From Novosphingobium resinovorum (GTDB lineage: Bacteria; Pseudomonadota; Alphaproteobacteria; Sphingomonadales; Sphingomonadaceae): a stretch of DNA of 64,000 bases. The translations under genes and the position numbers were made by a program. The notes under the pieces are model-generated. The model was given only the letters and a program-made list of their open reading frames with translations. It ran no database searches and was not told the origin of the DNA. Shown one piece after another: positions 1 to 7,784 of the stretch. Where the stretch lies: NCBI RefSeq assembly GCF_001742225.1, contig NZ_CP017076.1, positions 1,692,809-1,756,808 of the forward strand. The letters run 5' to 3'. Position 1 is the stretch's first letter, and every line of letters begins with the position of its first letter.

Positions 1-1
1 G

Positions 2-1399
2 CAGGGCGGGATGCGCCTCGGCTATGCCGAGGTGCTTGCCTGCGTCGATGCGGTGGCCGCCGATTTTGCCGCGCGCGGGCTCGTGCGCGGGCAGCGCGTG
101 GCGATCCTGTCGGAAAACCGCTTCGAGTACACCGCCGTCCAGCTTGCCTGCGCGAAGCTGGGGCTGATCGCGGCCTGCCTCAACTGGCGGCTCTCCGATG
201 CCGAGATGCGCCACTGCGTCGAACTGGTGGACCCGTCCCTGCTGGTCGCCTCGCCCCGCCATCTGGCCCTGGGGGAGACAGTGACGAACGGTCGTCCCTT
301 CGCCGCCATCGATCGTCTCGGCGCGGCGGGAGAGACCGCCAGCGTGGCCGAACCGGAAGACGGCCTGCTCATCATCTACACCAGCGGCACGACGGGGCTG
401 CCCAAGGCTGCCGTGATCAGCCACCGCGCCGAAGTCGCGCGGATGTGCGCCATGCGGCTCGACATGGGCATGGCGATGACCGACGCCTACGTCTCGTGGG
501 CGCCGATGTTCCACATGGGCGGGACCGAGCACCTGCTGGCGACGCTGATGTGCGGCGGCACCGGGATCATCGTCGACGGTTTCGACGCCGATGCGCTGGT
601 TGATGCGCTTGAGGAATTTCCCATAGGCTGGCTGATGCTGGTGCCCGCGACGATCGAGCCGCTGCTCGAACGGCTCGAGGCGCGGGATGCCAGGGTGCGC
701 GGGGTCAAGGCGGCGGGCTGCATGGCGGATCTCGTCCCCTCCGCCACGATCGCGGCGATCACCCGGGCGCTGGGCGCGCCTTACCTCAACTCCTTCGGTG
801 CGACCGAGACGGGAATGCCGCCGCTATCGGCCGATCTGATCCCGGTCGGCACGATGCCTTCGGCTTTCCCCAAGCGGCTGAGCCTGCTGTGCGACTTGCG
901 CCTGCTGGGTGCGGACGGCAACGAGGTGCCCGACGGCGCGACCGGCGAGGCTTGCGTGCGCGGGCCGACGCTGTTCAGCGGCTACTGGAATGCCGAGGCC
1001 ACCAATGCCGAGTGCTTCGCCGGAGGCTGGTTCCACATGGGCGACCTGTTCCGCCGGACGCCTTCGGGCTACGACTTCGTCGGCCGCTCGAAGTACCTGA
1101 TCAAGTCGGGCGGCGAGAACATCTACCCGGCCGAGATCGAGCGCGTGCTGTTCGCCGATGCGCGGGTCAACGATGCCATCGTCGTGCGCCGCCCGGACCC
1201 GCAATGGGGCGAAGTGCCGGTGGCGGTGATCGCGCGCAACGATCCCTCGCTTGACGAGCAGGTGGTGATGCAGATGTGCCGCGATGCGCTGGCCGGATAC
1301 AAGCAGCCCAAGGCGGTACGCTTCATCGCGATGGAAGCCTTCCCCCGCAGCGCCAGCGGCAAGATCATCCGCGAGGAAGTGGAGGCGATGATCGGATGA
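2..1399 (+). CDS. AMP-dependent acyl-CoA synthetase/ligase (5' truncated by the window)
   Basis: Activates a carboxylic acid to its CoA thioester through an acyl-adenylate (ANL superfamily). The reading frame is open to the left edge, and the first visible Met (position 11) is already inside the N-terminal domain, so the start lies outside. The ATP/AMP P-loop YTSGTTGLPK begins near residue 123 counted from that Met. The GYW and GWFHMGDL motifs of the hinge region follow. The C-terminal catalytic lysine lies in SASGKIIREE (K451). About 40-60 N-terminal residues of a normal 500-550 aa enzyme are missing. The substrate cannot be read from sequence. The neighbouring redox genes suggest it supplies CoA esters to, or takes acids from, the same catabolic island. 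Family is certain; substrate unknown. Confidence 0.9.
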   Translation, partial: QGGMRLGYAEVLACVDAVAADFAARGLVRGQRVAILSENRFEYTAVQLACAKLGLIAACLNWRLSDAEMRHCVELVDPSLLVASPRHLALGETVTNGRPFAAIDRLGAAGETASVAEPEDGLLIIYTSGTTGLPKAAVISHRAEVARMCAMRLDMGMAMTDAYVSWAPMFHMGGTEHLLATLMCGGTGIIVDGFDADALVDALEEFPIGWLMLVPATIEPLLERLEARDARVRGVKAAGCMADLVPSATIAAITRALGAPYLNSFGATETGMPPLSADLIPVGTMPSAFPKRLSLLCDLRLLGADGNEVPDGATGEACVRGPTLFSGYWNAEATNAECFAGGWFHMGDLFRRTPSGYDFVGRSKYLIKSGGENIYPAEIERVLFADARVNDAIVVRRPDPQWGEVPVAVIARNDPSLDEQVVMQMCRDALAGYKQPKAVRFIAMEAFPRSASGKIIREEVEAMIG

Positions 1400-1405
1400 G
1401 GCAGG

Positions 1406-1434
1406 TTGACATTTATAGCCAAATAGGTTATATG
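1406..1434 (+). promoter_or_regulatory. Sigma-70-type promoter overlapped by a palindrome
   Basis: TTGACA (1406-1411) is separated by 17 bp from TATATG (1429-1434). Between and over these lies an imperfect palindrome, TATAGCC-AAAT-AGGTTATA, which looks like an operator for a dimeric repressor. It points rightward into the region without an intact gene. Confidence 0.5.
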
Positions 1435-1882
1435 ACCCAGCATCCGATCCGGCGATGATCACGCTGGAGAGGTGTATCGGGTCGGCGTCGTGGGCCGGGA
1501 TGCGGTTTCAGCCGCGATCGCGCAAACCACGCGTCCGTTCGAAGACCCGGACTGTCTCTGCGCTACCGAAAACGCCGTCCATACGATCCTTCGACACGTC
1601 GTTGGGCATGGGACGGCCATCCCGGATAGCCTTCGGCCGATAACGATGCGAACCCTAACGACGGCCACATGGGACTTTCCGATGGAATACAGGTCGAGCC
1701 GGGCTGCACCGTGAGTTACCCGGCCGCTCGCCAGAGCTTCACGGAACACAAAACCCAGCGTCCCGGTGAGGACGCTCCCGACGCCGACCCGATGTTCACT
1801 TCGGTTGCGTTGAGTTCCCCGGCGTAATGGCCCGCACTCGCCAGCGGGTGTTTTTGCGTGCGCTGACTGCAAGCACACCCCC

Positions 1883-1997
1883 CGTCATCCCAGCGAAGGC
1901 TGGGACCGCTGGCCTGTTACGGCCAACTGTCGTCAGGACGCCTAGCAGAGGGTTGGGCTTTGCGCGGCCAGCGGTCCCAGCCTTCGCTGGGATGACG
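1883..1997. repeat. Palindromic (REP-like) inverted repeat, perfect 32-bp arms
   Basis: The left arm at 1883-1914 and the right arm at 1966-1997 are exact reverse complements over 32 bp, with a 51-bp loop. The core contains CCCAGCGAAGGCTGGGA. It resembles intergenic REP elements common in sphingomonads and the repeat at 42785-42870. It lies between the 3' ends of convergent genes and could also stop transcription. Confidence 0.8.
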
Positions 1998-2030
1998 TAC
2001 GACACGCGCATCCTCCCCCAGGGGGAGGAT

Positions 2031-2585
2031 TCAACCCCTCCCGCGTGATTTCTCGTAGGCGATCCACGTCGGCAGGCGCTCGGGGAAATCCGCCGGCATG
2101 GGCTCGGGATAGGCGTGGTTGCGCAAGGGCGTGGAGAGGATGCCGGGATACTCCTCGATCGGCACGTAGTAGAGGAAGCCGATCGTCCGCTCGGCGAACT
2201 TCCAGCCGGCGTCGGTGTTGCGGTATTTGTCGTCGTAGCGGATGGCGGTGACCATCATCCTGCCACCGCGCCACAGTTCCGCATGGCCGATCACGCGGCC
2301 GGTCGCTTCCTGCGAGCCGTCGTCGACGAAGTCGATCTGGACGTCGTGCATGAAGTGGTGCCCCGGGCCGAGCACGTCGAAGCGCCCGTCGTACTGCGTC
2401 ATGATCGCATCGACGCCGGTGGCGTTCATCACCCCGTCCGCCGATTTCAGCACCGCATCGGGCGCGAAGAGGGCGCGGATGCCGTCGATGTCGCGGTCGT
2501 CGATGGTGAAGCAGTAGCGGGCGACGAGCTGGCGGATCTGCGATTCCGCTTCCAGCCGGGCGATGCGCTGTTCCAGTGTCGGCAT
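2031..2585 (-). CDS. NTF2-like (SnoaL-type) protein
   Basis: A 184-aa protein of the NTF2-like superfamily. The N-terminal pattern RIARLEAESQIRQLVARYC, followed by a D-rich helix and FAPDA, is typical of the SnoaL_4 group. This group includes polyketide cyclases, ketosteroid-isomerase-like proteins and small subunits of ring dioxygenases. The start at 2585 is supported by a purine-rich site (GAGGAGAGAGAC) just upstream. It is the last gene of a leftward operon with a GMC oxidoreductase and two flavoproteins. An isomerase, hydratase or dehydratase role on the same substrate is possible, but function within this fold cannot be inferred from sequence alone. Confidence 0.85.
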   Translation of the reverse strand: MPTLEQRIARLEAESQIRQLVARYCFTIDDRDIDGIRALFAPDAVLKSADGVMNATGVDAIMTQYDGRFDVLGPGHHFMHDVQIDFVDDGSQEATGRVIGHAELWRGGRMMVTAIRYDDKYRNTDAGWKFAERTIGFLYYVPIEEYPGILSTPLRNHAYPEPMPADFPERLPTWIAYEKSRGRG

Positions 2586-2599
2586 GTCTCTCTCCTCTT

Positions 2600-4204
2600 T
2601 TATCGGGCGTCTTCCAGGATCATGTCGGCGCACTTCTCGCCGATCATGATCGAGGGGGCGTTGGTGTTGCCGGACGGCAGGCTCGGCATGATCGAGGCGT
2701 CGGCGACGCGAAGCCCGGCGATGCCGTGGACGCGCAGGCGCGGATCGACCACCGCGTCGGCGCTGACACCCATCCGGCACGAACCGACCGGGTGCAGGTT
2801 GGCGATGGCGGCGGCGCGCACGTAAGCCTCGATCTCCGCGTCGCTGCGGGCATCCGCGCCGGGCGATATCTCGCCAGCATTGTAGGGCGCGAGCGCGGGC
2901 TGGGCGGCCACGCCGCGCACCACCTTCACCGCCGCAATCATCGCGTCCACGTCGATGCGGTCGGTCAAGAAGTTTTGGCGGATCACCGGGTCGGCCAGCG
3001 GGTCCGGCCCGCGCAGCCGCACCGTGCCGCTTGCGCGCGGGTTGAGGTGGACCGGGCTCATCGTGAAGCCGGGGAAGGGGTGGGCCTTCATGCCCGCCGC
3101 CGTGCGGCTCTGGACGGTCCAGATGTTGGTGTTGACCTGCAGGTTGGGCCGGTCCTGCCGCTCGTCGGTGCGGGTGAAGATGCCCGCATAGATGCCGTTG
3201 CTGGCGAGCGGCCCCTTGTTGAACAGGACGTAGTCGATCCCCGCCTTCAGCTTGCGCAGCGGGCTGTTGGCCAGTTCGTTGATGGTGATCGGCCGGGTGC
3301 AGCGGAACATCAGCGAGATGTAGAAGTGGTCCATGAGGTTGGCGCCGACCCCCGGCAGGTCGAGCACCGGCGCGATGCCGCTTTCGCGCAAGTGCGCGGC
3401 GGGGCCGATGCCGGAAAGCTGCAGAAGCTGCGGCGACCCGAAGGCGCCGCCGCAGACCACCACCTCGCGCCGCGCCTTCGCGGTGACCAGGCCCGCTTTG
3501 GTGCGGTACTCGATCCCGGTGGCGCGGCCCCCTTCGACGAGCACCCGGGTAGCATGGGCGCCGGTCTCGATCTTCAGGTTGGCCCGCCCCCGCGCCGGGG
3601 TGAGGTACGCCTGCGAGGTATTCCAGCGCCGGTTGTTGCGGGTGGTCGTCTGGAAGAAGCCGGTGCCTTCCTGCTCCGCGCCGTTGAAGTCTGGGTTGTA
3701 GGGAATGCCCGCCTCCTGCGCCGCCTCGACGATGGCGACGGCGATCTCGGAGCGGCCAGGCTGGTCGGACACCGTCAGCGGCCCGCCGACGCCGTGATAG
3801 GCATTGGGCCCGCGCTGCTGGTCCTCGGCTTTGCGGAAGTAGGGCAGGACGTCGGCGAAGCTCCATCCCTCGCAGCCGCGCTGGCGCCAGTCGTCGTAGT
3901 CGCGCGCGTTGCCCCGGATATAGAGCATGCCGTTGATCGAACTGGTCCCGCCCAGCACCTTGCCGCGAGGCTGGTACATGCGGCGGCCGCCGAGTTCGGC
4001 CTCGGGCTCGCTCTCGAACATCCAGTTGACCCTGGGATCGGCGAACAGCATCGGGTAACCCATCGGCGGCCTGATCCAGAACGCCTTGTCCTCCGGCCCG
4101 GCCTCCAGCAGCAGCACCGAGTAACGCCCGTTCTCGCTGAGCCGCGCCGCGACGACGCAGCCTGCCGAGCCCGCGCCGCTGACGATGAAATCGAACTCCT
4201 CCAT
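2600..4204 (-). CDS. GMC family FAD-dependent oxidoreductase (choline-dehydrogenase-like)
   Basis: 534-aa flavoprotein that oxidises a primary or secondary alcohol. The ADP-binding motif GAGSAGCVVAARL lies near the N-terminus. The GMC signature GKVLGGTSSINGM is present. The C-terminal catalytic pair is visible: His in HPVGSCRMG (about H471) and Asn in GNTNAPSIMI (about N515). There is no signal peptide, so it is cytoplasmic. The stop codon of the upstream flavoprotein gene abuts this ATG with no gap, so the two are translationally coupled. Family members act on choline, long-chain alcohols, polyethylene glycol and terpenoid alcohols; the real substrate is not evident. Confidence 0.93.
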   Translation of the reverse strand: MEEFDFIVSGAGSAGCVVAARLSENGRYSVLLLEAGPEDKAFWIRPPMGYPMLFADPRVNWMFESEPEAELGGRRMYQPRGKVLGGTSSINGMLYIRGNARDYDDWRQRGCEGWSFADVLPYFRKAEDQQRGPNAYHGVGGPLTVSDQPGRSEIAVAIVEAAQEAGIPYNPDFNGAEQEGTGFFQTTTRNNRRWNTSQAYLTPARGRANLKIETGAHATRVLVEGGRATGIEYRTKAGLVTAKARREVVVCGGAFGSPQLLQLSGIGPAAHLRESGIAPVLDLPGVGANLMDHFYISLMFRCTRPITINELANSPLRKLKAGIDYVLFNKGPLASNGIYAGIFTRTDERQDRPNLQVNTNIWTVQSRTAAGMKAHPFPGFTMSPVHLNPRASGTVRLRGPDPLADPVIRQNFLTDRIDVDAMIAAVKVVRGVAAQPALAPYNAGEISPGADARSDAEIEAYVRAAAIANLHPVGSCRMGVSADAVVDPRLRVHGIAGLRVADASIMPSLPSGNTNAPSIMIGEKCADMILEDAR

Positions 4205-5911
4205 TTACGCCGCCTGCCCCGCAAGGTGTCTGCCCGCGATATAGGCGAAGGTCATGGCAGGGCCGATCGTCGCCCCCGCGCCCGGATAGGCTCCGGCGAA
4301 GACGTTGGCCTGGTCGTTGCCCACTGCGTAGAGGCCCTGCACCGGCGCGCCCTCGCCGTCGAGGACGCGGGCGTGGCGGTCGGTCTTGAGCCCCGCGAAG
4401 GTGCCGATGATCCCGGCCTCCATGCGGATGGCGTAGTACGGCCCCTTGGTCAGCGGGCCGAGGCAGGTGTTGGGCCGGTGCTCCGGGTCGCCCTGATAGA
4501 CGTCGTAGACCCGCCCGCCGCGTCCGAACTCGGGGTCCACTCCGGCCTCGGCATTGGCGTTGAAGGTCGCGACCGTACGTTCCAGCGCGGCGGCGTCGAT
4601 GCCGCACTGGGCGGCGAGTTCCTGCAGCGTCGCGGCGCGCTTGAGGTAGCCGCTGCGCAAGTGCTCGCCGTGGGGAATGGGGAAGGGGCGGACCATGCCG
4701 ATGCCCCATTTCTTCACCGCCGCCGCGTCGCCGATCAGCCAGCACCATGCGCTGGCGTCGCCCTCGCTGGCGCGGGTCATCTGGGGGACGAGGTCGTGGT
4801 AGGCGCTGGACTCGTCCCCGAAGCGGCGGCCATCCGGGCGCACGGCGATGAAGCCGGGCTTCTGACGGTCGATCAGGTGCGGCCAGACGCCGGTGAAGTC
4901 CGTCGAGCCCGGCAGCACCGAGACCGGCATCCACGGCGCGGCATGGGCGACATTGCCGTTGAAGACACCGCCGACGCTCTCGGCCAGGCGGATGCCGTCG
5001 CCGGTATTGCCGGGGTTGGTCGGGTTGCGCTGCTCGTGGTTGTTCGCAGGTGCCGGGAACGAGGCGGCGCGGCGCTCCGGGTCGTTGGGATAGCCCCCGC
5101 AGGCGAGGACGACGCCCCGGCGTGCGGTGATCCGCACCCGGCCCTGCGGGGTGTCGATCTCGGCCCCGGTGACGCGCCCGTCCGCGCGGGTCAGCCCGGC
5201 AACGGGGGAGGACAGCCAGATCGGCACGTCGAGGTCGAACAACGTGCGCGCCAGCCGCGCCACCAGCGCCCGCCCGCGCACCACCTGCTGCCCCTCGCCA
5301 TAGCGCAGCACGTCGGCGAAGTGCCGGGCCAGTTTCTTCGCGACGAAGCCCAGCGCCTTGACCGATCGGCCAGCCTTCATGAACTGGATCATCTCCACGC
5401 CCGAACCCACGGCGAAGCCGAGGAACAGCGTCTGCGGCAATTGCTGTTTGAGGTTCTTCAGGTGCGGCCCGAGTTCGCGCGCCTCGTAATCGACGGTGCC
5501 GATCGAGCGGACGATGGAGCTATGCGCGCTCTCCGAATGATAGTCGGGATAGTCCATGCCGTAGAACCGGACGTGGCTGTTTTCCTCGAGAAAGCGCACC
5601 ATGCGCGGCGCGGTGTCGAGATAGGCCTCGACCCGGTCGGGCTCGATGTAGTTGCCGGTTTCCTCGACCAGATAGGCGCGGGCGCTGGCGATGTCATCGC
5701 TCTGGCCGGTGGCGCGCTGCATGGCCGGGGAGTGGTGGTTGCCGGGCACCCACAGCACGCCGCCGGAGGTCGCGGTGGTGCCGCCGAAGACGGCTTCCTT
5801 CTCCACCACCAGAACGTCCAGCCCGGCGCGCCGCGCGGTGACGGCGGCGGTGAGGCCCGCCGCGCCGGTCCCGGCGATGAGGACGTCGACGGTCCTGTCT
5901 CCCATGGTCAT
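4205..5911 (-). CDS. FAD-dependent oxidoreductase (FAD_binding_2; 3-ketosteroid dehydrogenase/fumarate reductase-like)
   Basis: 568-aa flavoprotein with the dinucleotide motif GTGAAGLTAA at the N-terminus, GGTTATSGGVLWVPGN after it, and the C-terminal FAD contacts GLYAVGNDQANVF and GAGATIGPAMTFAYIAG. This layout is shared by 3-ketosteroid delta-1-dehydrogenases and soluble fumarate reductases. Start ATG (5911-5909) overlaps the stop of the upstream flavoprotein as ATGA, showing coupled translation. An alternative start is 5905. Dehydrogenation next to a carbonyl group is the likely chemistry, by family. A steroid-like or terpenoid substrate is only a guess. Confidence 0.9.
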   Translation of the reverse strand: MTMGDRTVDVLIAGTGAAGLTAAVTARRAGLDVLVVEKEAVFGGTTATSGGVLWVPGNHHSPAMQRATGQSDDIASARAYLVEETGNYIEPDRVEAYLDTAPRMVRFLEENSHVRFYGMDYPDYHSESAHSSIVRSIGTVDYEARELGPHLKNLKQQLPQTLFLGFAVGSGVEMIQFMKAGRSVKALGFVAKKLARHFADVLRYGEGQQVVRGRALVARLARTLFDLDVPIWLSSPVAGLTRADGRVTGAEIDTPQGRVRITARRGVVLACGGYPNDPERRAASFPAPANNHEQRNPTNPGNTGDGIRLAESVGGVFNGNVAHAAPWMPVSVLPGSTDFTGVWPHLIDRQKPGFIAVRPDGRRFGDESSAYHDLVPQMTRASEGDASAWCWLIGDAAAVKKWGIGMVRPFPIPHGEHLRSGYLKRAATLQELAAQCGIDAAALERTVATFNANAEAGVDPEFGRGGRVYDVYQGDPEHRPNTCLGPLTKGPYYAIRMEAGIIGTFAGLKTDRHARVLDGEGAPVQGLYAVGNDQANVFAGAYPGAGATIGPAMTFAYIAGRHLAGQAA

Positions 5912-7356
5912 GCGTTCACCTTCTCTTTCGCGGCGTTGGCGCCGGCGATGCGGCCGAAGACGACCGCGTTGCCGATCGAGGCGCCGCCCGCCGCGTAGCA
6001 TTGGCCGAACATGCCGCCGGTCGTCTCCCCGGCGGCGTAGAGGCCCGGCACCGGGCGATCGTCGGCGCCGAGCACGCGGGCTTCGGTGTCGATACGGATG
6101 CCGGTGCCCGTCCAGCAGATCACGGCCGGGCGGATATGCGCGGCGTAGAACGGCCCTTGCGCGACCGGCCGCAGCATCGCCGAGGGCTTGAAGTAGTCCT
6201 CGTCGTTCCCTATTTGTACCAGCGAATTGTAGCGCTCTGCCGTCGTCGCAAGACGGGCGGCGGGCACGCCGAGTTTCCCGGCAAGGTCCTCCAGCGTCGG
6301 TGCGCTGATCAGCGTTCCGGCCTCCACATGGTCCAGCAGCCGGTCCGCCGTCCAGTTGGGGGCAGGCCGGTATTTGGTGGTCTTCGAGGCGAGGCGCGAT
6401 GCCTCGTCGAACACCGCGAAGCAGTCCCGTCCCGGCTGTTCGTCGAGGACGGCGGCGAGGACCGAATATTCTATCGTTTCGTCGATGAACCGGCGCCCGT
6501 CGCGGTTCACCATCATCAGCCAGCCGGGGAGGTAGCTTTCGAGGTCCTTGACGAAGCCCGGAGTGATCAGGAGCAGGCCGCGATTGGCCTTGCTCAACTG
6601 CCCCTCCACTTGCGCGGCAAGGCCGAGGCCATCGCCCCGGCAGGTAGGGGCGCCGATATACCAGTGGAGGTCGCCGTAACGCGAGGCATCGGGATAGAGT
6701 TGCGCCAGCATCTCGGGATTGGCGCCGAAGCCGCCGGTGGCGATCACCGTTGCGGCGCTGAGCACCGGCGCGCCGTCGGCGACGATGCCGCAGACCCGGC
6801 CGTTCTCGACCAGCAGGGTTTCGACGCGGGTATCGAGGACGGTGTCGATGTTCCTGCCGGACAGGAAGCCTTCGAGGCCCTCGACGATGCCCGCGCCGCC
6901 GTCGGTGGCACGGTGGCCGCGCCGAATCTTGTCGACACCCGATGAATAGAGGTTGTCCACCGTGAACCCGATGCCAAGCCCGCGCAGCCACTCGAACGCC
7001 TCGGCCGAGCGTTCGCAAAGCGTGCGCACGAGCGCGGGCTCCAGCTTGTACTGGTTGAGCGTCATATAATAGTGGAACATCGCCTCGGCCGTGTCGTCCT
7101 CCAGCCCGGCCTCGCGCTGGAGCGATGTGCCCGCCGCGTAGAACACGCCGCCGGACAAGGCGCTAGACCCGCCGGTGCGGTCGGCTGCCTCGACCATCAG
7201 GACGCTGGCGCCGCCCTGTGCTGCAAGCGCCGCGGCGCTGAGCCCCGCCGCCCCGGTGCCAATGACGATGACGTCGTAATCGAGAGCCTCACTCATCGCC
7301 GCTTCCACTCCCGCGACGGGCGACACAACGGAAATCCTCTCAGCCATGACCGGCAT
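5908..7356 (-). CDS. FAD-dependent oxidoreductase (FAD_binding_2 family), second copy
   Basis: About 482 aa with GTGAAGLSAAALAAQGG near the N-terminus, GGSSALSGGVFYAAG, and a C-terminal FAD site (GLYAAGETTGGMFGQCY, then GGASIGNAVVFGRIAG). It is a distant paralogue of the next gene in the operon. I chose the ATG at 7356 because GGAGAGG lies six bases upstream; 7371 (no clear ribosome site) and 7296 (right before the Rossmann strand) are alternatives. First gene of the leftward operon 7356-2031, divergent from a TonB-dependent receptor, which suggests co-regulated uptake and oxidation. Confidence 0.88.
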   Translation of the reverse strand: MPVMAERISVVSPVAGVEAAMSEALDYDVIVIGTGAAGLSAAALAAQGGASVLMVEAADRTGGSSALSGGVFYAAGTSLQREAGLEDDTAEAMFHYYMTLNQYKLEPALVRTLCERSAEAFEWLRGLGIGFTVDNLYSSGVDKIRRGHRATDGGAGIVEGLEGFLSGRNIDTVLDTRVETLLVENGRVCGIVADGAPVLSAATVIATGGFGANPEMLAQLYPDASRYGDLHWYIGAPTCRGDGLGLAAQVEGQLSKANRGLLLITPGFVKDLESYLPGWLMMVNRDGRRFIDETIEYSVLAAVLDEQPGRDCFAVFDEASRLASKTTKYRPAPNWTADRLLDHVEAGTLISAPTLEDLAGKLGVPAARLATTAERYNSLVQIGNDEDYFKPSAMLRPVAQGPFYAAHIRPAVICWTGTGIRIDTEARVLGADDRPVPGLYAAGETTGGMFGQCYAAGGASIGNAVVFGRIAGANAAKEKVNA

Positions 7357-7784
7357 CGGGCGCCTCTCCATCCATGATTGTCGTTGGGCCGCAGCGCCTC
7401 CGCACGAAGGCGGTCACGCTCGCGGCCGATGACCCGAAGCATGGCGAGCGACGGGTAATAAGTCTAGCTCAATTGTTGCTATCTGGCCGCACTTTGAATG
7501 CGGCCTATCGCTGAAACCCGCAGGTTTGGCGGGGTTGCGGGCTTGCGCGCGCCATAAAAAAGCAATCATGATCGACTTTTTTATTGTCACGGCGAATCAT
7601 CCTGCGCATAAAGCCGGGCAGAAAAGAGGTTGGATCACCACGGCGACGAATCGCCGGGTGCTCCAGGGAACGGGATGAAGACTGGCTCAACCGCGCACTC
7701 CGGCATGTCCGGGGGCTGTGGTCATGCCTTCGATTTTCTAAATAAGTCATCCTTCGCAGCGAAGAGATGAACGGGGAGAAGAGA
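7357..7784. promoter_or_regulatory. Divergent control region between flavoprotein operon and TonB receptor 1
   Basis: 428 bp without a supported gene. The middle (about 7455-7590) is clearly more AT-rich than its surroundings, with runs such as CATAAAAAAGC and CTTTTTTATTG and the small palindrome ATCATGAT. It must carry the promoters for both flanking transcripts. I could not assign -35/-10 pairs with confidence. Confidence 0.5.

Larger units (their letters stand above)
1400..2030. other. Intergenic region with no intact gene; possible gene remnant
   Basis: This 631-bp stretch lies between two convergent genes. It holds a good promoter at its left end, a perfect 32-bp inverted repeat at its right end, and between them only short open frames (for example 1472-1714 on the + strand) that I cannot match to a family. 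The frames are broken on both strands. It reads like the scar of a lost or decayed gene, but I cannot prove coding ancestry. Confidence 0.5.

Noticed and set aside
1827..2048. Small + and - frames over the inverted repeat
   Set aside because: They translate the arms of the palindrome (PAKAGTAG and PAFAGMT on either strand), which is a known artefact of REP elements.
2576..5998. A very long open frame on the + strand (over 1,100 codons)
   Set aside because: It is antisense to the GMC and flavoprotein genes, which have full domain motifs; the frame exists because of high-GC codon bias and has His/Arg/Ala-rich non-protein composition.
7505..7750. An 81-codon minus frame in the control region between the flavoprotein operon and receptor 1
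   Set aside because: Located in AT-rich promoter DNA, no ribosome site, no recognisable fold.
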